From Rhodoblastus sp963804045 (GTDB lineage: Bacteria; Pseudomonadota; Alphaproteobacteria; Rhizobiales; Beijerinckiaceae): a DNA stretch of 64,000 nucleotides. Location: positions 1-64,000 of the forward strand of contig CAWDOR010000008.1 of NCBI GenBank assembly GCA_963804045.1, written 5' to 3'. The position numbers and the translations under genes were made by a program. Below are positions 17,061 to 25,775 of this stretch, piece after piece (within the stretch, counting starts at the first letter, position 1; the number at the start of each line of letters is the position of its first letter). The notes beneath the pieces are model-generated. The model saw only the letters and a program-made list of their open reading frames with translations. It had not been told where the DNA came from and searched no databases.

Positions 17061-19124
17061 TCATTCCGCCGCTTGGGCCAGGGCGCCGCCCTTGGCCAAA
17101 GCCGAGCATTCGGCCATGGTCTTGGAGGCGCGGGCGATGGGGTTGGTGAGATAGAAATCTTTGATCGGCGAGACGAAAGCGCCTTGGCCCAGTTCGCCGC
17201 CGGGGAGGCTGGCGAGGGCGGCGCCGTCTGCCTTCTCGATCTGGTCGATCTTCGCCAGATGCGGAACCTGGGCATAAAGCTGGGCGCGCAATTGCGCCAG
17301 CGAGTCGAAGGGCAGCACCTTGTCCAGCGCGCCCGACAGCGCGCGGAAGATCGCCCAATCCTCGCGGGCGTCGCCCGGCGGGAAAGCGGCGCGGTCGGCC
17401 ATTTGCACGCGACCCTCGGTGTTCACGTAAGTGCCGGATTTTTCAGTATAGGCGGCGCCGGGCAGGATGACGTCGGCGCGATGCGCGCCGCGGTCGCCAT
17501 GCGAGCCGATATAGACGGTGAAAGCGCCGGGTTCGATGGCGATTTCATCGGCGCCGACCAGGAACAGCAGGTCGAGCGCGCCCGCCTTGGCCTGGGCCTC
17601 GGCGTCGAGACCGCCGGCGCCGGGAACGAAGCCAATGTCCAGCGCGCCGACGCGCGAGGCGGCGCTGTGCAGCACGGAGAAACCGGTCCAGTCGCCTTTG
17701 GGCGCTCCCAATTTGGCGGCCAGCGCGGAAACAGCGGCGCCATCCTCGCGGGCCAGCGCGCCGGCGCCGACCAGGATCAGCGGGCGCTCGGCCTTGGCGA
17801 GAAGCTCGCCGAAACCTTCGCCTTGCGCCACTTTGGCCAAAGCCTCCGGGCCAGCGCCCAGGAATTCATAGGGATAGGTCAGGTCGAGCTGTTCGCCGAT
17901 CACGCCGATGGCGAAGCCGCCCTTGAGCCAGCGCCGGCGGATGCGGGCGTTGAGCACAGGCGCTTCCCAGCGCGGATTTGAGCCGACGATCAGCAAGGCG
18001 TCGGCGGAATCGACGCCTTCGACCGTGGCGTTGAACAGATAGGCGGCGCGCCCCAGTTTCGGGTCGATTTTCGAACCATCCTGGCGGGCGTCGATGTTTT
18101 TCGTCCCCAGCTTTTCAGCCAAGGCCTTGGCGGCGAACAGGTCTTCGACCGAGGCGAGGTCGCCGGCGATGAAGCCGATCTTCTCCGGCTTGGCCGCTTT
18201 GGCCTTGGCGGCGATGGCGGCGAAGGCTTCGGCCCAGCTCGCGGGCTTGAGCTTGCCGTCGACGCGCACAAAGGGACGGTCGAGGCGCTGGACTTTCAGG
18301 CCGTCGACGATCTGCCGGGCCTTGTCGGAAATCCATTCCTCGTTCACCGCCTCATTGAGACGCGGCAGGATGCGCATGACCTCGCGGCCGCGCGTGTCGA
18401 CGCGAATGTTCGAGCCGAGCGCGTCGGTCACATCGACGCCGGGGGTTTTGGAATATTCCCACGGGCGGGCGCGAAAATTCTGCGGGCGCGGCAGCAGGGC
18501 GCCGACCGGGCAGAGGTCGGTGACATTGCCCTGAAGCTCGGAGCGCATCGCGCTTTCGAGATAGGTGGTGATCTCCGAATCCTCGCCGCGGCCGATCAGG
18601 CCCATGTCGGAGGTGCCGCAGATCTCGGCGGTGAAGCGGACGCAGCGCGTGCAATGGATGCAGCGGGTCATCTCGGTCTTGACCAGCGGGCCGATATATT
18701 TGTTCTCGACCGCGTGCTTGCTCTCGGTATAGCGCGACTTGTCGCGGCCGAAAGCCAGGGCCTGGTCCTGGAGATCGCATTCGCCGCCCTGGTCGCAGAT
18801 CGGGCAATCCAGCGGATGGTTGATGAGCAGGAACTCCATCACGCCTTCGCGCGCTTTTTTCACCATGGGCGAATTGGTCAGCATCACCGGCGGCTCGCCA
18901 TTGGGGCCGGGGCGCAGATCCTTGACCGCCATGGCGCAGGAGGCGGTGGGCTTGGGCGGGCCGCCCTTCACTTCCACCAGGCACATGCGGCAATTGCCGG
19001 CGACCGACAGGCGCTCATGGAAACAGAAGCGCGGAATTTCCTTGCCCGCCGCTTCCGCCGCCTGGAGCAGGGTATATTCCGGCGGGACATCTATTTCGAC
19101 GCCATCGACGATGATTTTCGCCAT
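17061..19124 (-). CDS. nuoG: NADH-quinone oxidoreductase subunit G
   Basis: The large 687-residue electron-transfer subunit. In order it has a ferredoxin-type [2Fe-2S] domain (RFCFHERL, NCRMCLVEV), a His-ligated [4Fe-4S] site (HPLDCPICDQGGECDLQD), a second [4Fe-4S] motif (TRCIHCTRCVRF) and a molybdopterin-oxidoreductase-like region that is catalytically inert in complex I. The ATG at 19124 follows GGGGAAAG. It lies 51 nt after nuoF. Confidence 0.96.
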   Translation of the reverse strand: MAKIIVDGVEIDVPPEYTLLQAAEAAGKEIPRFCFHERLSVAGNCRMCLVEVKGGPPKPTASCAMAVKDLRPGPNGEPPVMLTNSPMVKKAREGVMEFLLINHPLDCPICDQGGECDLQDQALAFGRDKSRYTESKHAVENKYIGPLVKTEMTRCIHCTRCVRFTAEICGTSDMGLIGRGEDSEITTYLESAMRSELQGNVTDLCPVGALLPRPQNFRARPWEYSKTPGVDVTDALGSNIRVDTRGREVMRILPRLNEAVNEEWISDKARQIVDGLKVQRLDRPFVRVDGKLKPASWAEAFAAIAAKAKAAKPEKIGFIAGDLASVEDLFAAKALAEKLGTKNIDARQDGSKIDPKLGRAAYLFNATVEGVDSADALLIVGSNPRWEAPVLNARIRRRWLKGGFAIGVIGEQLDLTYPYEFLGAGPEALAKVAQGEGFGELLAKAERPLILVGAGALAREDGAAVSALAAKLGAPKGDWTGFSVLHSAASRVGALDIGFVPGAGGLDAEAQAKAGALDLLFLVGADEIAIEPGAFTVYIGSHGDRGAHRADVILPGAAYTEKSGTYVNTEGRVQMADRAAFPPGDAREDWAIFRALSGALDKVLPFDSLAQLRAQLYAQVPHLAKIDQIEKADGAALASLPGGELGQGAFVSPIKDFYLTNPIARASKTMAECSALAKGGALAQAAE

Positions 19125-19175
19125 TTTGCTTTCCCCTGGCGGCCGCTCGCGCGACGCCGCCCCAAAATCCAAACC

Positions 19176-20477
19176 TTATTGCGCCGCCAGTTTCGCCGCG
19201 TCCTTGTCGGCGCGGGCGGTGTAGCTGTCGATCCGCGCCTCGATCACTGGGCGGAAATGATTGATCAGACCCTGAATTGGCCAGGCCGCCGCATCGCCCA
19301 GCGCGCAGATGGTGTGACCCTCGATCTGCTTGGACACGTCGAACAGCATGTCGATTTCGCTCTTCTGCGCGCGGCCTTCGACCATGCGCTGCATCACCCG
19401 ATACATCCAGCCGGTGCCTTCGCGGCAGGGCGTGCACTGGCCGCAGCTCTCATGCTTGTAGAAATGCGACAGGCGGGCGATGGCGCGGATGATGTCCGTG
19501 CTCTTGTCCATGACTATCACCGCCGCCGTGCCGAGGCCCGATTTCAACGCCGAGAGGCTGTCGAAATCCATGGGCGTGTCGATGATCTGCGCGGCGGGCA
19601 CGCAGCGCACCGAGGAGCCGCCGGGGATGACCGCCAGCAGATTGTCCCAGCCGCCGCGGACGCCGCCCGCGTGCTTGTCGATCAGCTCGCGGAACGGGAT
19701 CGACATGGCCTCCTCGACATTGCACGGCTTGTTCACATGGCCCGATATCGAGAACAGTTTTGTGCCCGCGTTGTTCTTGGCGCCGAAGCCGGCGAACCAG
19801 GCCGCGCCGCGCCGCAAAATGGTCGGCGCCACGGCGATGGATTCGACATTGTTGACGGTGGTCGGGCAGCCATAGAGCCCCATATTGGCGGGGAAGGGCG
19901 GCTTGAGGCGCGGCATGCCCTTTTTGCCTTCGAGCGACTCGATCAGCGCGGTCTCCTCGCCGCAGATATAGGCGCCGGCGCCGTGGTGAACCACGACCTC
20001 GAAAGGATAGCCGTGAATATTGTCGGGGCCGATCAGCTTGGCCTCATAGGCCTGATCCACGGCGGCCTGCAGGCGCTCGCGCTCCCAGATGAACTCGCCG
20101 CGCACATAGATATAGGCGGCGCAGGCCTCCATGGCGAAGCCGGCGATCAGGCAGCCTTCGACCAGCAGATGCGGGTCGTTGCGCAGGATCTCGCGGTCCT
20201 TGCAGGTGCCCGGCTCGGATTCGTCGGCGTTGACCACCAGATAGGAGGGACGCGCCGGGTCCGCCTTGGGCATGAACGACCATTTCAGGCCGGTCGGGAA
20301 GCCGGCGCCGCCGCGCCCGCGCAGGCCCGAGGCCTTCATCTCCGAGATGATCCAGTCCTTGCCCTTTTCCAGCAGGCCCTTGGTGCCGTCCCAGGCGCCG
20401 CGTTTCTTCGCGCCTTCCAGGCCCCAGTCGCCATAGCCGTAAAGATTCTGGAAGATGCGATCCTTGTCCTGAAGCAT
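19176..20477 (-). CDS. nuoF: NADH-quinone oxidoreductase subunit F
   Basis: The 433-residue NADH- and FMN-binding subunit. The NADH loop GLRGRGGAGFPTGLKW lies near residue 52, the FMN-site stretch NADESEPGTCKDR near 83, GAGAYICGEETALIESLEG near 167, and the N3 cluster ligands CGQCTPCREG near 347. AAGGAGA precedes the ATG, and nuoE ends 10 nt upstream. Confidence 0.97.
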   Translation of the reverse strand: MLQDKDRIFQNLYGYGDWGLEGAKKRGAWDGTKGLLEKGKDWIISEMKASGLRGRGGAGFPTGLKWSFMPKADPARPSYLVVNADESEPGTCKDREILRNDPHLLVEGCLIAGFAMEACAAYIYVRGEFIWERERLQAAVDQAYEAKLIGPDNIHGYPFEVVVHHGAGAYICGEETALIESLEGKKGMPRLKPPFPANMGLYGCPTTVNNVESIAVAPTILRRGAAWFAGFGAKNNAGTKLFSISGHVNKPCNVEEAMSIPFRELIDKHAGGVRGGWDNLLAVIPGGSSVRCVPAAQIIDTPMDFDSLSALKSGLGTAAVIVMDKSTDIIRAIARLSHFYKHESCGQCTPCREGTGWMYRVMQRMVEGRAQKSEIDMLFDVSKQIEGHTICALGDAAAWPIQGLINHFRPVIEARIDSYTARADKDAAKLAAQ

Positions 20478-20487
20478 TCGCGTCTCC

Positions 20488-21156
20488 TTACTTGTTCGGG
20501 TGCGCGGGCTGCTGGCTGGCAGCGGCGTCGCTCAGGGGGCCGGACTTGCCGTCGGCGCCATAAAATTCGGTCAGGCTGGTCAGGCCGCCCAGCGGCTCCG
20601 AGCGCAGGCGGCCATTTTGCGGGCCGATATGCGGGCTGCGCCCCGCCGAGAGATCGTCGAGCAATCTGGCGAAGGACTCGGCGTCCAGATCCTCGTAATA
20701 ATCGTCGTTGATCTGCACCATCGGCGCATTGCAGCAGGCGCCCAGGCACTCGACCTCAAGCCAGGAGAACAGCCCGTCGGCGGTCACATGGCTCTGCGCG
20801 CCGATGCGCTTTTCGCAGACCTCGATCAGCGCGTCCGAACCGCGCAACATGCAGGGCGTGGTGCCGCAGAGCTGGACGAAAAATTTGCCGACCGGCGCCA
20901 GATTGAACATGGTGTAGAATGTGGCGACTTCGAGCACGCGGATATAGGGCATGCCGAGCAGGTCCGCGACCTTCTCGATGGCCGCTCGCGGCAGCCAGTA
21001 GTCATGCTGCTTCTGCGCCTGCCACAGGGCCGGGATCACGGCCGAGGCCTGGCGTCCCTTGGGATATTTGGCGATGGTCTTGTCCAGCCACGCCAGGTTT
21101 TCCGGCGTGAACTCAAAGCTCTCGGGCTGAATTTCGGCGAGGCGGCGGACGCTCAT
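20488..21156 (-). CDS. nuoE: NADH-quinone oxidoreductase subunit E
   Basis: A 222-residue thioredoxin-like [2Fe-2S] subunit that binds cluster N1a; ligands are in LCGTTPCMLRG and ECLGACCNAPMVQINDDYYED. The C-terminal 60 residues are a Gly, Ser and Pro-rich extension typical of alphaproteobacteria. The ATG at 21156 overlaps the TGA of the small membrane gene upstream (ATGA), so translation is coupled. Confidence 0.95.
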   Translation of the reverse strand: MSVRRLAEIQPESFEFTPENLAWLDKTIAKYPKGRQASAVIPALWQAQKQHDYWLPRAAIEKVADLLGMPYIRVLEVATFYTMFNLAPVGKFFVQLCGTTPCMLRGSDALIEVCEKRIGAQSHVTADGLFSWLEVECLGACCNAPMVQINDDYYEDLDAESFARLLDDLSAGRSPHIGPQNGRLRSEPLGGLTSLTEFYGADGKSGPLSDAAASQQPAHPNK

Positions 21157-21365
21157 GCTTGCGGCTTCCCGTTGGAGTTGCGCATGTCCTGAAAGACGAC
21201 AAAGCCGGCGACGATCAATGCGCCCAAGACAATGCCGAGATCGGATTGCGGCTGGATCAGCGGCGCCCCGTCGACGGCGCGCCAGACCAGCAGGATGACG
21301 AGAGCGGAGCCCAGTCCGCTCAGAAGAAAATGCGCGTTCTTGCGCAGCGATTCGAACACCGTCAC
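21153..21365 (-). CDS. Small two-helix membrane protein inside the nuo operon
   Basis: A 70-residue frame sits between nuoD and nuoE with 4-nt overlaps on both sides: its GTG start overlaps the nuoD stop (GTGA) and its TGA overlaps the nuoE ATG (ATGA). A GGAGG site lies 7 nt before the GTG, inside the end of nuoD. Two membrane segments are visible (residues 12-28 and 44-58), with a DMRNSNGKPQA tail. I do not recognise a family, and it is not one of the 14 core subunits. The overlaps argue strongly for translation; a role in complex I assembly or as an accessory subunit is inference. Confidence 0.75.
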   Translation of the reverse strand: MTVFESLRKNAHFLLSGLGSALVILLVWRAVDGAPLIQPQSDLGIVLGALIVAGFVVFQDMRNSNGKPQA

Positions 21366-22552
21366 CGGTCCACCTCCCCGAAGACGATGTCCTGCGCGCC
21401 CAAAATGGCGGAGACGTCGGCGAGCATGTGGTTGCGGCAGAGGAAATCCATGCCCTGCAAATGGGCGAAGCCCGGCGCGCGAATCTTGCACTTATAGGGC
21501 TTGTCCGAGCCGTCGGAGACCAGATAGACGCCGAATTCGCCCTTGGGCGCCTCGACGGCGGCATAGACCTCGCCGGCGGGCACGTGAAAACCCTCGGTGA
21601 ACAGTTTGAAATGATGGATCAGGCTCTCCATCGAGCCTTTCATTTCCGCGCGGCGCGGCGGGGTGATCTTGTGGTTGGGCGTCAGCACCGGGCCCTGATT
21701 GCTGGCCATGGACAGCTTGTCCACGCATTGCCGCATGATCCGCACCGATTGCCGCATTTCCTCGAGCCGCACCACCTGGCGGTCGTAGCAGTCGCCATGC
21801 TGGCCGACGGGAATGTCGAATTCCATTTCCTCGTAGCATTCATAGGGCTGCGCGCGGCGCAGATCCCAGGCGACGCCGGAGCCGCGCAGCACCGGGCCGG
21901 AAAAGCCCCAGGCCCAGCATTGCTCGGCGGTGACGACGCCAATATCGACATTGCGCTGCTTGAAAATGCGGTTCTCGACGAACAGGCTTTCGAGATCGTC
22001 GCAAAGTTTTACGAACGGGTCGAGCCAGGCGCCAATGTCTTCGATCAGCTTCGGCGGCAGGTCGCGGGCGACGCCGCCGGGGCGGAAATAATTGGCGTGC
22101 ATGCGCGCGCCAGAGGCCCGCTCATAAAACACCATCAGCTTTTCGCGCTCTTCGAAACCCCAGACCGGCGGGGTGAGGGCGCCGACGTCCATGGCCTGTG
22201 TGGTGACGTTGAGAATATGCGACAGCAGCCGGCCGATCTCGCAATAAAGCACGCGGATCAGTTGCGCGCGGCGGGGAACCTCGACGCCGAGCAGCTTTTC
22301 GATGCCCATGCAGAAGGCGTGTTCCTGATTCATCGGCGCGCAATAATCGAGCCGGTCGAAATAGGGCACGTCCTGCAAATAGGTGCGGGCTTCCATCAGC
22401 TTTTCGGTGCCGCGATGCAGCAGGCCGATATGCGGATCGACGCGCTCGACCACTTCGCCGTCCAGCTCCAGCACCAGGCGCAGCACGCCATGGGCCGCCG
22501 GATGCTGCGGGCCGAAATTGATCGAGAAGTTGCGCATATTCTGTTCCGACAT
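21362..22552 (-). CDS. nuoD: NADH-quinone oxidoreductase subunit D
   Basis: The 396-residue, 49-kDa-type subunit at the quinone site. Conserved stretches are INFGPQHPAAHGVLRLVLELDGE near residue 10 (quinone-binding His), HIGLLHRGTEKL near 40 and DVSAILGAQDIVFGEVDR at the end, where the hydrogenase ligands are lost as expected. The ATG at 22552 has GAGAAG 4 nt upstream; the first ATG in the frame does not. The two DUF2059 genes and a hairpin-rich gap separate it from nuoC. Confidence 0.96.
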   Translation of the reverse strand: MSEQNMRNFSINFGPQHPAAHGVLRLVLELDGEVVERVDPHIGLLHRGTEKLMEARTYLQDVPYFDRLDYCAPMNQEHAFCMGIEKLLGVEVPRRAQLIRVLYCEIGRLLSHILNVTTQAMDVGALTPPVWGFEEREKLMVFYERASGARMHANYFRPGGVARDLPPKLIEDIGAWLDPFVKLCDDLESLFVENRIFKQRNVDIGVVTAEQCWAWGFSGPVLRGSGVAWDLRRAQPYECYEEMEFDIPVGQHGDCYDRQVVRLEEMRQSVRIMRQCVDKLSMASNQGPVLTPNHKITPPRRAEMKGSMESLIHHFKLFTEGFHVPAGEVYAAVEAPKGEFGVYLVSDGSDKPYKCKIRAPGFAHLQGMDFLCRNHMLADVSAILGAQDIVFGEVDR

Positions 22553-22572
22553 TTGCTTCTCGCCGCTTCTTC

Positions 22573-22606
22573 GCCTTTTCAGCATTTCCAAGAAAGCTGA
22601 AAAGGC
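22573..22606. repeat. Inverted repeat, 11-bp perfect arms
   Basis: GCCTTTTCAGC and GCTGAAAAGGC flank a 12-nt spacer in the 117-nt gap between the DUF2059 gene and nuoD. Without a T-run it may be an mRNA processing or stability element rather than a full terminator. Confidence 0.7.
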
Positions 22607-22637
22607 TCCAACACCTTGTTTTACCGCCCGGCCCGAT

Positions 22638-22660
22638 CCGAAAAGCCTGGAGCTTTTCGG
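22638..22660. repeat. Short palindrome CCGAAAAGC-N5-GCTTTTCGG
   Basis: A perfect 9-bp stem with a 5-nt loop, next to the stop of the DUF2059 gene at 22670. It has the same CCGAAAAG...CTTTTCGG core as the twin hairpins at 61995-62096 and the degenerate one at 40038, so it belongs to a dispersed hairpin family. Confidence 0.7.
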
Positions 22661-22669
22661 GAACAGGCC

Positions 22670-23248
22670 CTAGATTTTCACATCGACGCCATTCTTCTGC
22701 ATATGCGCGCGGGCCGTTTCAAGCGCGCGCGGCAGCACATAGGTCTGCACCAATTGCATGACCTCGGGCATCCGCCCCATCATCGCCGGCATTTTCTGTA
22801 AAATACCGGCGCCAACAGGCGAGGAATAAAATTGATTTAACGCTGTCAGCTCATCCTTGCTGAAAATATCCAGCATCAGCAGGATGGTCGCCTGCTCCAG
22901 CACCGGCGCCTGATCGACGAAGGCGCTGCGCAGGAAGGTATCGACGAATTCCTTCGCCTGCGCCTCGTTGATATTGGGGTTTTTGCCCTTGATCTGCTGG
23001 GTCACGGCCTGGGTCAAAGCGGGAATGCTTTTTTCCAGCATGCCGCGCATGTTGAACGTCCTGGCGTAATTCTGCGCCGCCGTCACCGCCGCCGGGTCAT
23101 AGGTCCGCAGCTTCTGTTCGAACTGGTCGGGCTGGCTGTCGAGCGCCAGAACCGGCGCGGCGCCCAGGCAAAGCAGCGCCGCCAGCACCAGCAGGAGCCG
23201 GTTCAAGCGCGCGCGCGCCGTCGGTCCGGACATTCGCGTCTCGCCCAT
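22670..23248 (-). CDS. DUF2059 periplasmic protein, copy 2
   Basis: A 192-residue protein with a signal peptide (hydrophobic LLLVLAALLCLGAAPVLA, then LDSQP) and a helical DUF2059 domain. The C-terminal block (FYSSPVGAGILQKMPAMMGRM) is the family hallmark. Its ATG shares one base with the stop of the upstream paralogue. The function of DUF2059 proteins is not known. Both copies lie inside the nuo operon, between nuoC and nuoD, which is not a usual place for them. Confidence 0.88.
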   Translation of the reverse strand: MGETRMSGPTARARLNRLLLVLAALLCLGAAPVLALDSQPDQFEQKLRTYDPAAVTAAQNYARTFNMRGMLEKSIPALTQAVTQQIKGKNPNINEAQAKEFVDTFLRSAFVDQAPVLEQATILLMLDIFSKDELTALNQFYSSPVGAGILQKMPAMMGRMPEVMQLVQTYVLPRALETARAHMQKNGVDVKI

Positions 23249-23787
23249 CAGATTTTCACCTCGACGCCTTGTTTCAGCATCTCATCCCGCGCTGCGTTGA
23301 GCGCGTGCGGGATCACATAATCTTTCATCAAACGCATGTTTTCGTTCAGGCGCCCGACCAGCAGCGGCAGTTTGCGCACCACGCGGGCGCCGGTCGGCGT
23401 CTGCTGGAAAGCGCGCAGGGCCGCCAGCTCGTCCTTGTCCAGCGTCTCCAGCAGCGTCAGCACCGAGGCGCGTTCGACCGCATCGACGTCCTGCGACAGC
23501 AGGGCGTGGACGAAATGATCGACAAAGGCCGAGGCCTGATCGTCGCTCAAGGCGGGATTGGCCAGGTGGATGCGCTGATTGATCTGCTGCGCGGCATAGG
23601 GCGCGCTTTTTTGCACCAGCGCGCGCAGATCGAGGCTGGCGGCATAGGCCTGGGCGGCGCTCACCGCGCCGGCGTCGTAGCTTTTCAGCTTTTCCGCATA
23701 TTTCTCGCCGAGAAAATCCTGGCTCCACGCCGCGCCGGAAAGGGCGAGCGCCGTCAGGAAAGTCGGGAGGAAGGCGGAAAGGCGCAT
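23248..23787 (-). CDS. DUF2059 periplasmic protein, copy 1
   Basis: A 179-residue paralogue of the next gene: signal peptide (LPTFLTALALSGAAWSQ), then a helical domain with the DUF2059 stretch FQQTPTGARVVRKLPLLVGRL. Both paralogues end in the same kind of sequence (NGVDVKI, QGVEVKI), so this is a tandem duplication with clear divergence. It begins 2 nt after the nuoC stop, so it must be read on the nuo transcript. Envelope location next to a membrane complex may hint at assembly or quality control, but nothing in the sequence shows it. Confidence 0.88.
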   Translation of the reverse strand: MRLSAFLPTFLTALALSGAAWSQDFLGEKYAEKLKSYDAGAVSAAQAYAASLDLRALVQKSAPYAAQQINQRIHLANPALSDDQASAFVDHFVHALLSQDVDAVERASVLTLLETLDKDELAALRAFQQTPTGARVVRKLPLLVGRLNENMRLMKDYVIPHALNAARDEMLKQGVEVKI

Positions 23788-23789
23788 GA

Positions 23790-24425
23790 TCAGGCCTTGC
23801 TGGCTTTCTCGTCGCCGGGCAGGTCGTATTGCGCGGCCTCCCAGGGCGAAAGGAAATCGAAGGAGCGATATTCCTGATTGAGCTTCACCGGCTCATAGAC
23901 CACGCGCTTCTGGGCGTCGTCATAGCGCGCTTCGACATAGCCGGTCATCGGGAAGTCTTTTCGCAGTGGATGCCCGTCGAAGCCATAGTCGGTGAGCATG
24001 CGGCGCAGGTCCGGATGGCCGGAGAACAGCACGCCATACATGTCATAGGTCTCGCGCTCGAACCAGTCGGCCGCCGGCCAGACGCCGACCGCCGAAGGCA
24101 TGGGCGTCACATCGTCGGCCTGGGTCTTGGCGCGAATGCGCAGATTGGCCTTGGGGTCGAGCAGATGGGCGACGAGATCGAACCGCTTTTCCCGCGCCGG
24201 CCAATCGACGGCGGTGATGTCGATGAAGCAGATGAAGCCGTTGTCGCGCAGAAAAGTCAGGCCCTCGATCCATTTGGCGGGATCGATCTGGACGGTCAAT
24301 TCGTCATAGGCGATCTCGGCGCCAAGCAGCGCCTCGCCCAGACCGGCCTGGATCTTGTCGGACAGGGCCTGCAATTGCGCCCGCAGCGCGGCGGCGTGAT
24401 CGATCGGAGCCGTGGTTTCCGTCAT
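23790..24425 (-). CDS. nuoC: NADH-quinone oxidoreductase subunit C
   Basis: The 211-residue, 30-kDa-type peripheral subunit. The family signature WFERETYDMYGVLFSGHPDLRRMLTDYGF and the following HPLRKDFPMTGYVEARY lie near residues 120-165. It stands alone rather than fused to nuoD, as usual in alphaproteobacteria. nuoB ends 46 nt upstream. Confidence 0.96.
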   Translation of the reverse strand: MTETTAPIDHAAALRAQLQALSDKIQAGLGEALLGAEIAYDELTVQIDPAKWIEGLTFLRDNGFICFIDITAVDWPAREKRFDLVAHLLDPKANLRIRAKTQADDVTPMPSAVGVWPAADWFERETYDMYGVLFSGHPDLRRMLTDYGFDGHPLRKDFPMTGYVEARYDDAQKRVVYEPVKLNQEYRSFDFLSPWEAAQYDLPGDEKASKA

Positions 24426-24471
24426 GTCTCAATCCCTCAGCCCCAAAGGGGCGGATTTTCAAAAACGCCGA

Positions 24472-25068
24472 TCAGCGTTCGATCGTGCCGGTGCGGCGGA
24501 TCTTGCGCTGGAGCAGCATGATTCCGTAGATCAGCGCCTCGGCCGAAGGCGGGCAGCCCGGCACATAAATATCCACGGGCACGATGCGGTCGCAGCCGCG
24601 CACCACCGAATAGGAATAGTGATAATAGCCGCCGCCATTGGCGCAGGAGCCCATGGAGATCACATAGCGCGGCTCGGGCATCTGGTCATAGACCTTGCGC
24701 AGCGCCGGGGCCATCTTGTTGGTCAGCGTGCCCGCGACGATCATCACGTCGGACTGGCGCGGGCTGGCGCGCGGGGCGAAGCCGAAGCGCTCGACGTCAT
24801 AGCGCGGCATGGCCGCCTGCATCATTTCCACGGCGCAGCAGGCCAGACCGAAAGTCATCCACATCAGCGATCCCGTGCGCGCCCAGGTGATGAGCTCGTC
24901 GGTGGCGGTGACCAGAAAACCCTTGTCGGCCAACTCGTCATTGATCGCCTTGAAGGTCGGATCGTCGGCGCCGATCGGCTTGCCGGTGCGCGGATCGAGA
25001 ATGCCGCGCGGCGCCGGGGCGATCAGGGTCTGGCGGGTCTGGTTCGAGGAGTTCTGGCTCAATCCCAT
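24472..25068 (-). CDS. nuoB: NADH-quinone oxidoreductase subunit B
   Basis: The 198-residue subunit that holds cluster N2 next to the quinone. Ligands are the tandem cysteines of TFGLACCAVEMM and those in SMGSCANGGGYYHYSYSV and DIYVPGCPPSAEAL. The ATG at 25068 has AAGGGAG upstream and overlaps the nuoA stop by 10 nt. The longer open frame is only the nuoA 3' end read in another frame. Confidence 0.97.
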   Translation of the reverse strand: MGLSQNSSNQTRQTLIAPAPRGILDPRTGKPIGADDPTFKAINDELADKGFLVTATDELITWARTGSLMWMTFGLACCAVEMMQAAMPRYDVERFGFAPRASPRQSDVMIVAGTLTNKMAPALRKVYDQMPEPRYVISMGSCANGGGYYHYSYSVVRGCDRIVPVDIYVPGCPPSAEALIYGIMLLQRKIRRTGTIER

Positions 25069-25421
25069 TCCAGGGCTCCCTTTTTCCATTCGTAAACGAA
25101 GCCGACGGTCAGCACGCCCAGGAAGAGCATCATCGACCAGAAGCCGAACACGCCGATCTTGCGGAAGGCCACGGCCCAGGGGAAGAGGAAGGCCACTTCC
25201 AGATCGAAGATGATGAACAGCAGCGACACCAGATAGAAGCGCACGTCGAATTTCATGCGGGCGTCGTCGAAGGCGTTGAAGCCGCATTCATAGGCGGAGA
25301 GCTTCTCCGCGTCGGGCGCCTTGAAGGCCAGCAGGAAGGGGGCGACGAGCAGAGCCCCTGATATCACCGCCGAAAGGGCGATGAAAATCACCAGCGGCAG
25401 ATAATCGTTGAGAAGCGACAT
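25059..25421 (-). CDS. nuoA: NADH-quinone oxidoreductase subunit A
   Basis: A 120-residue, three-helix membrane subunit and first gene of the nuo operon. The conserved loop YECGFNAFDDARMKFDVRFYLVSLLFIIFDLEVAFLFPW is intact. The start at 25421 (MSLLNDYLP) fits the family; a GGAGG lies 12 nt upstream, rather far. Further upstream in-frame ATGs would add a basic tail not found in the family. Confidence 0.96.
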   Translation of the reverse strand: MSLLNDYLPLVIFIALSAVISGALLVAPFLLAFKAPDAEKLSAYECGFNAFDDARMKFDVRFYLVSLLFIIFDLEVAFLFPWAVAFRKIGVFGFWSMMLFLGVLTVGFVYEWKKGALEWD

Positions 25422-25775
25422 GCGTTTGTCTGGCCTCCGGTTGCGGCGCCCGTCTCCGGCAAGCGTGACGCTGGCGGAGTGACGCCTCGTCGCCAGCGGG
25501 GCGTCGGCCATGAACTGGCCAGCATCGCCGCCGGGACGTCCTGTGTCCGTATAGCAGGCGCGTTTGCGGCGCAAGATCAAACCGCGTGCTTAGACGAAGG
25601 CACGAGCCGTTCGACGCGCCGGCGCCGCTTGGCGTTTGAATTGTCTTGAAAAGTCAATAAATTGAAGCTTCGCCTGCGGTTTACGCGGGGAAAACGGCTC
25701 GCCCGCGCCCCCCGTTCGCGCCGCGCCGGCGGACGCGAATCGCGCCGAAAGCCGGTTCTTCGCAATGCGGCGAAA
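25422..25775. other. Intergenic region upstream of nuoA
   Basis: This 354-nt gap separates nuoA from the carbonic anhydrase gene and must hold the nuo promoter. A weak minus-strand candidate is CTTGCG (25570-25575) with TATACG (25548-25553), 16 nt apart. An AT-rich patch near 25640-25670 lies just past the carbonic anhydrase stop. I see no gene, terminator or clear operator. Confidence 0.4.
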
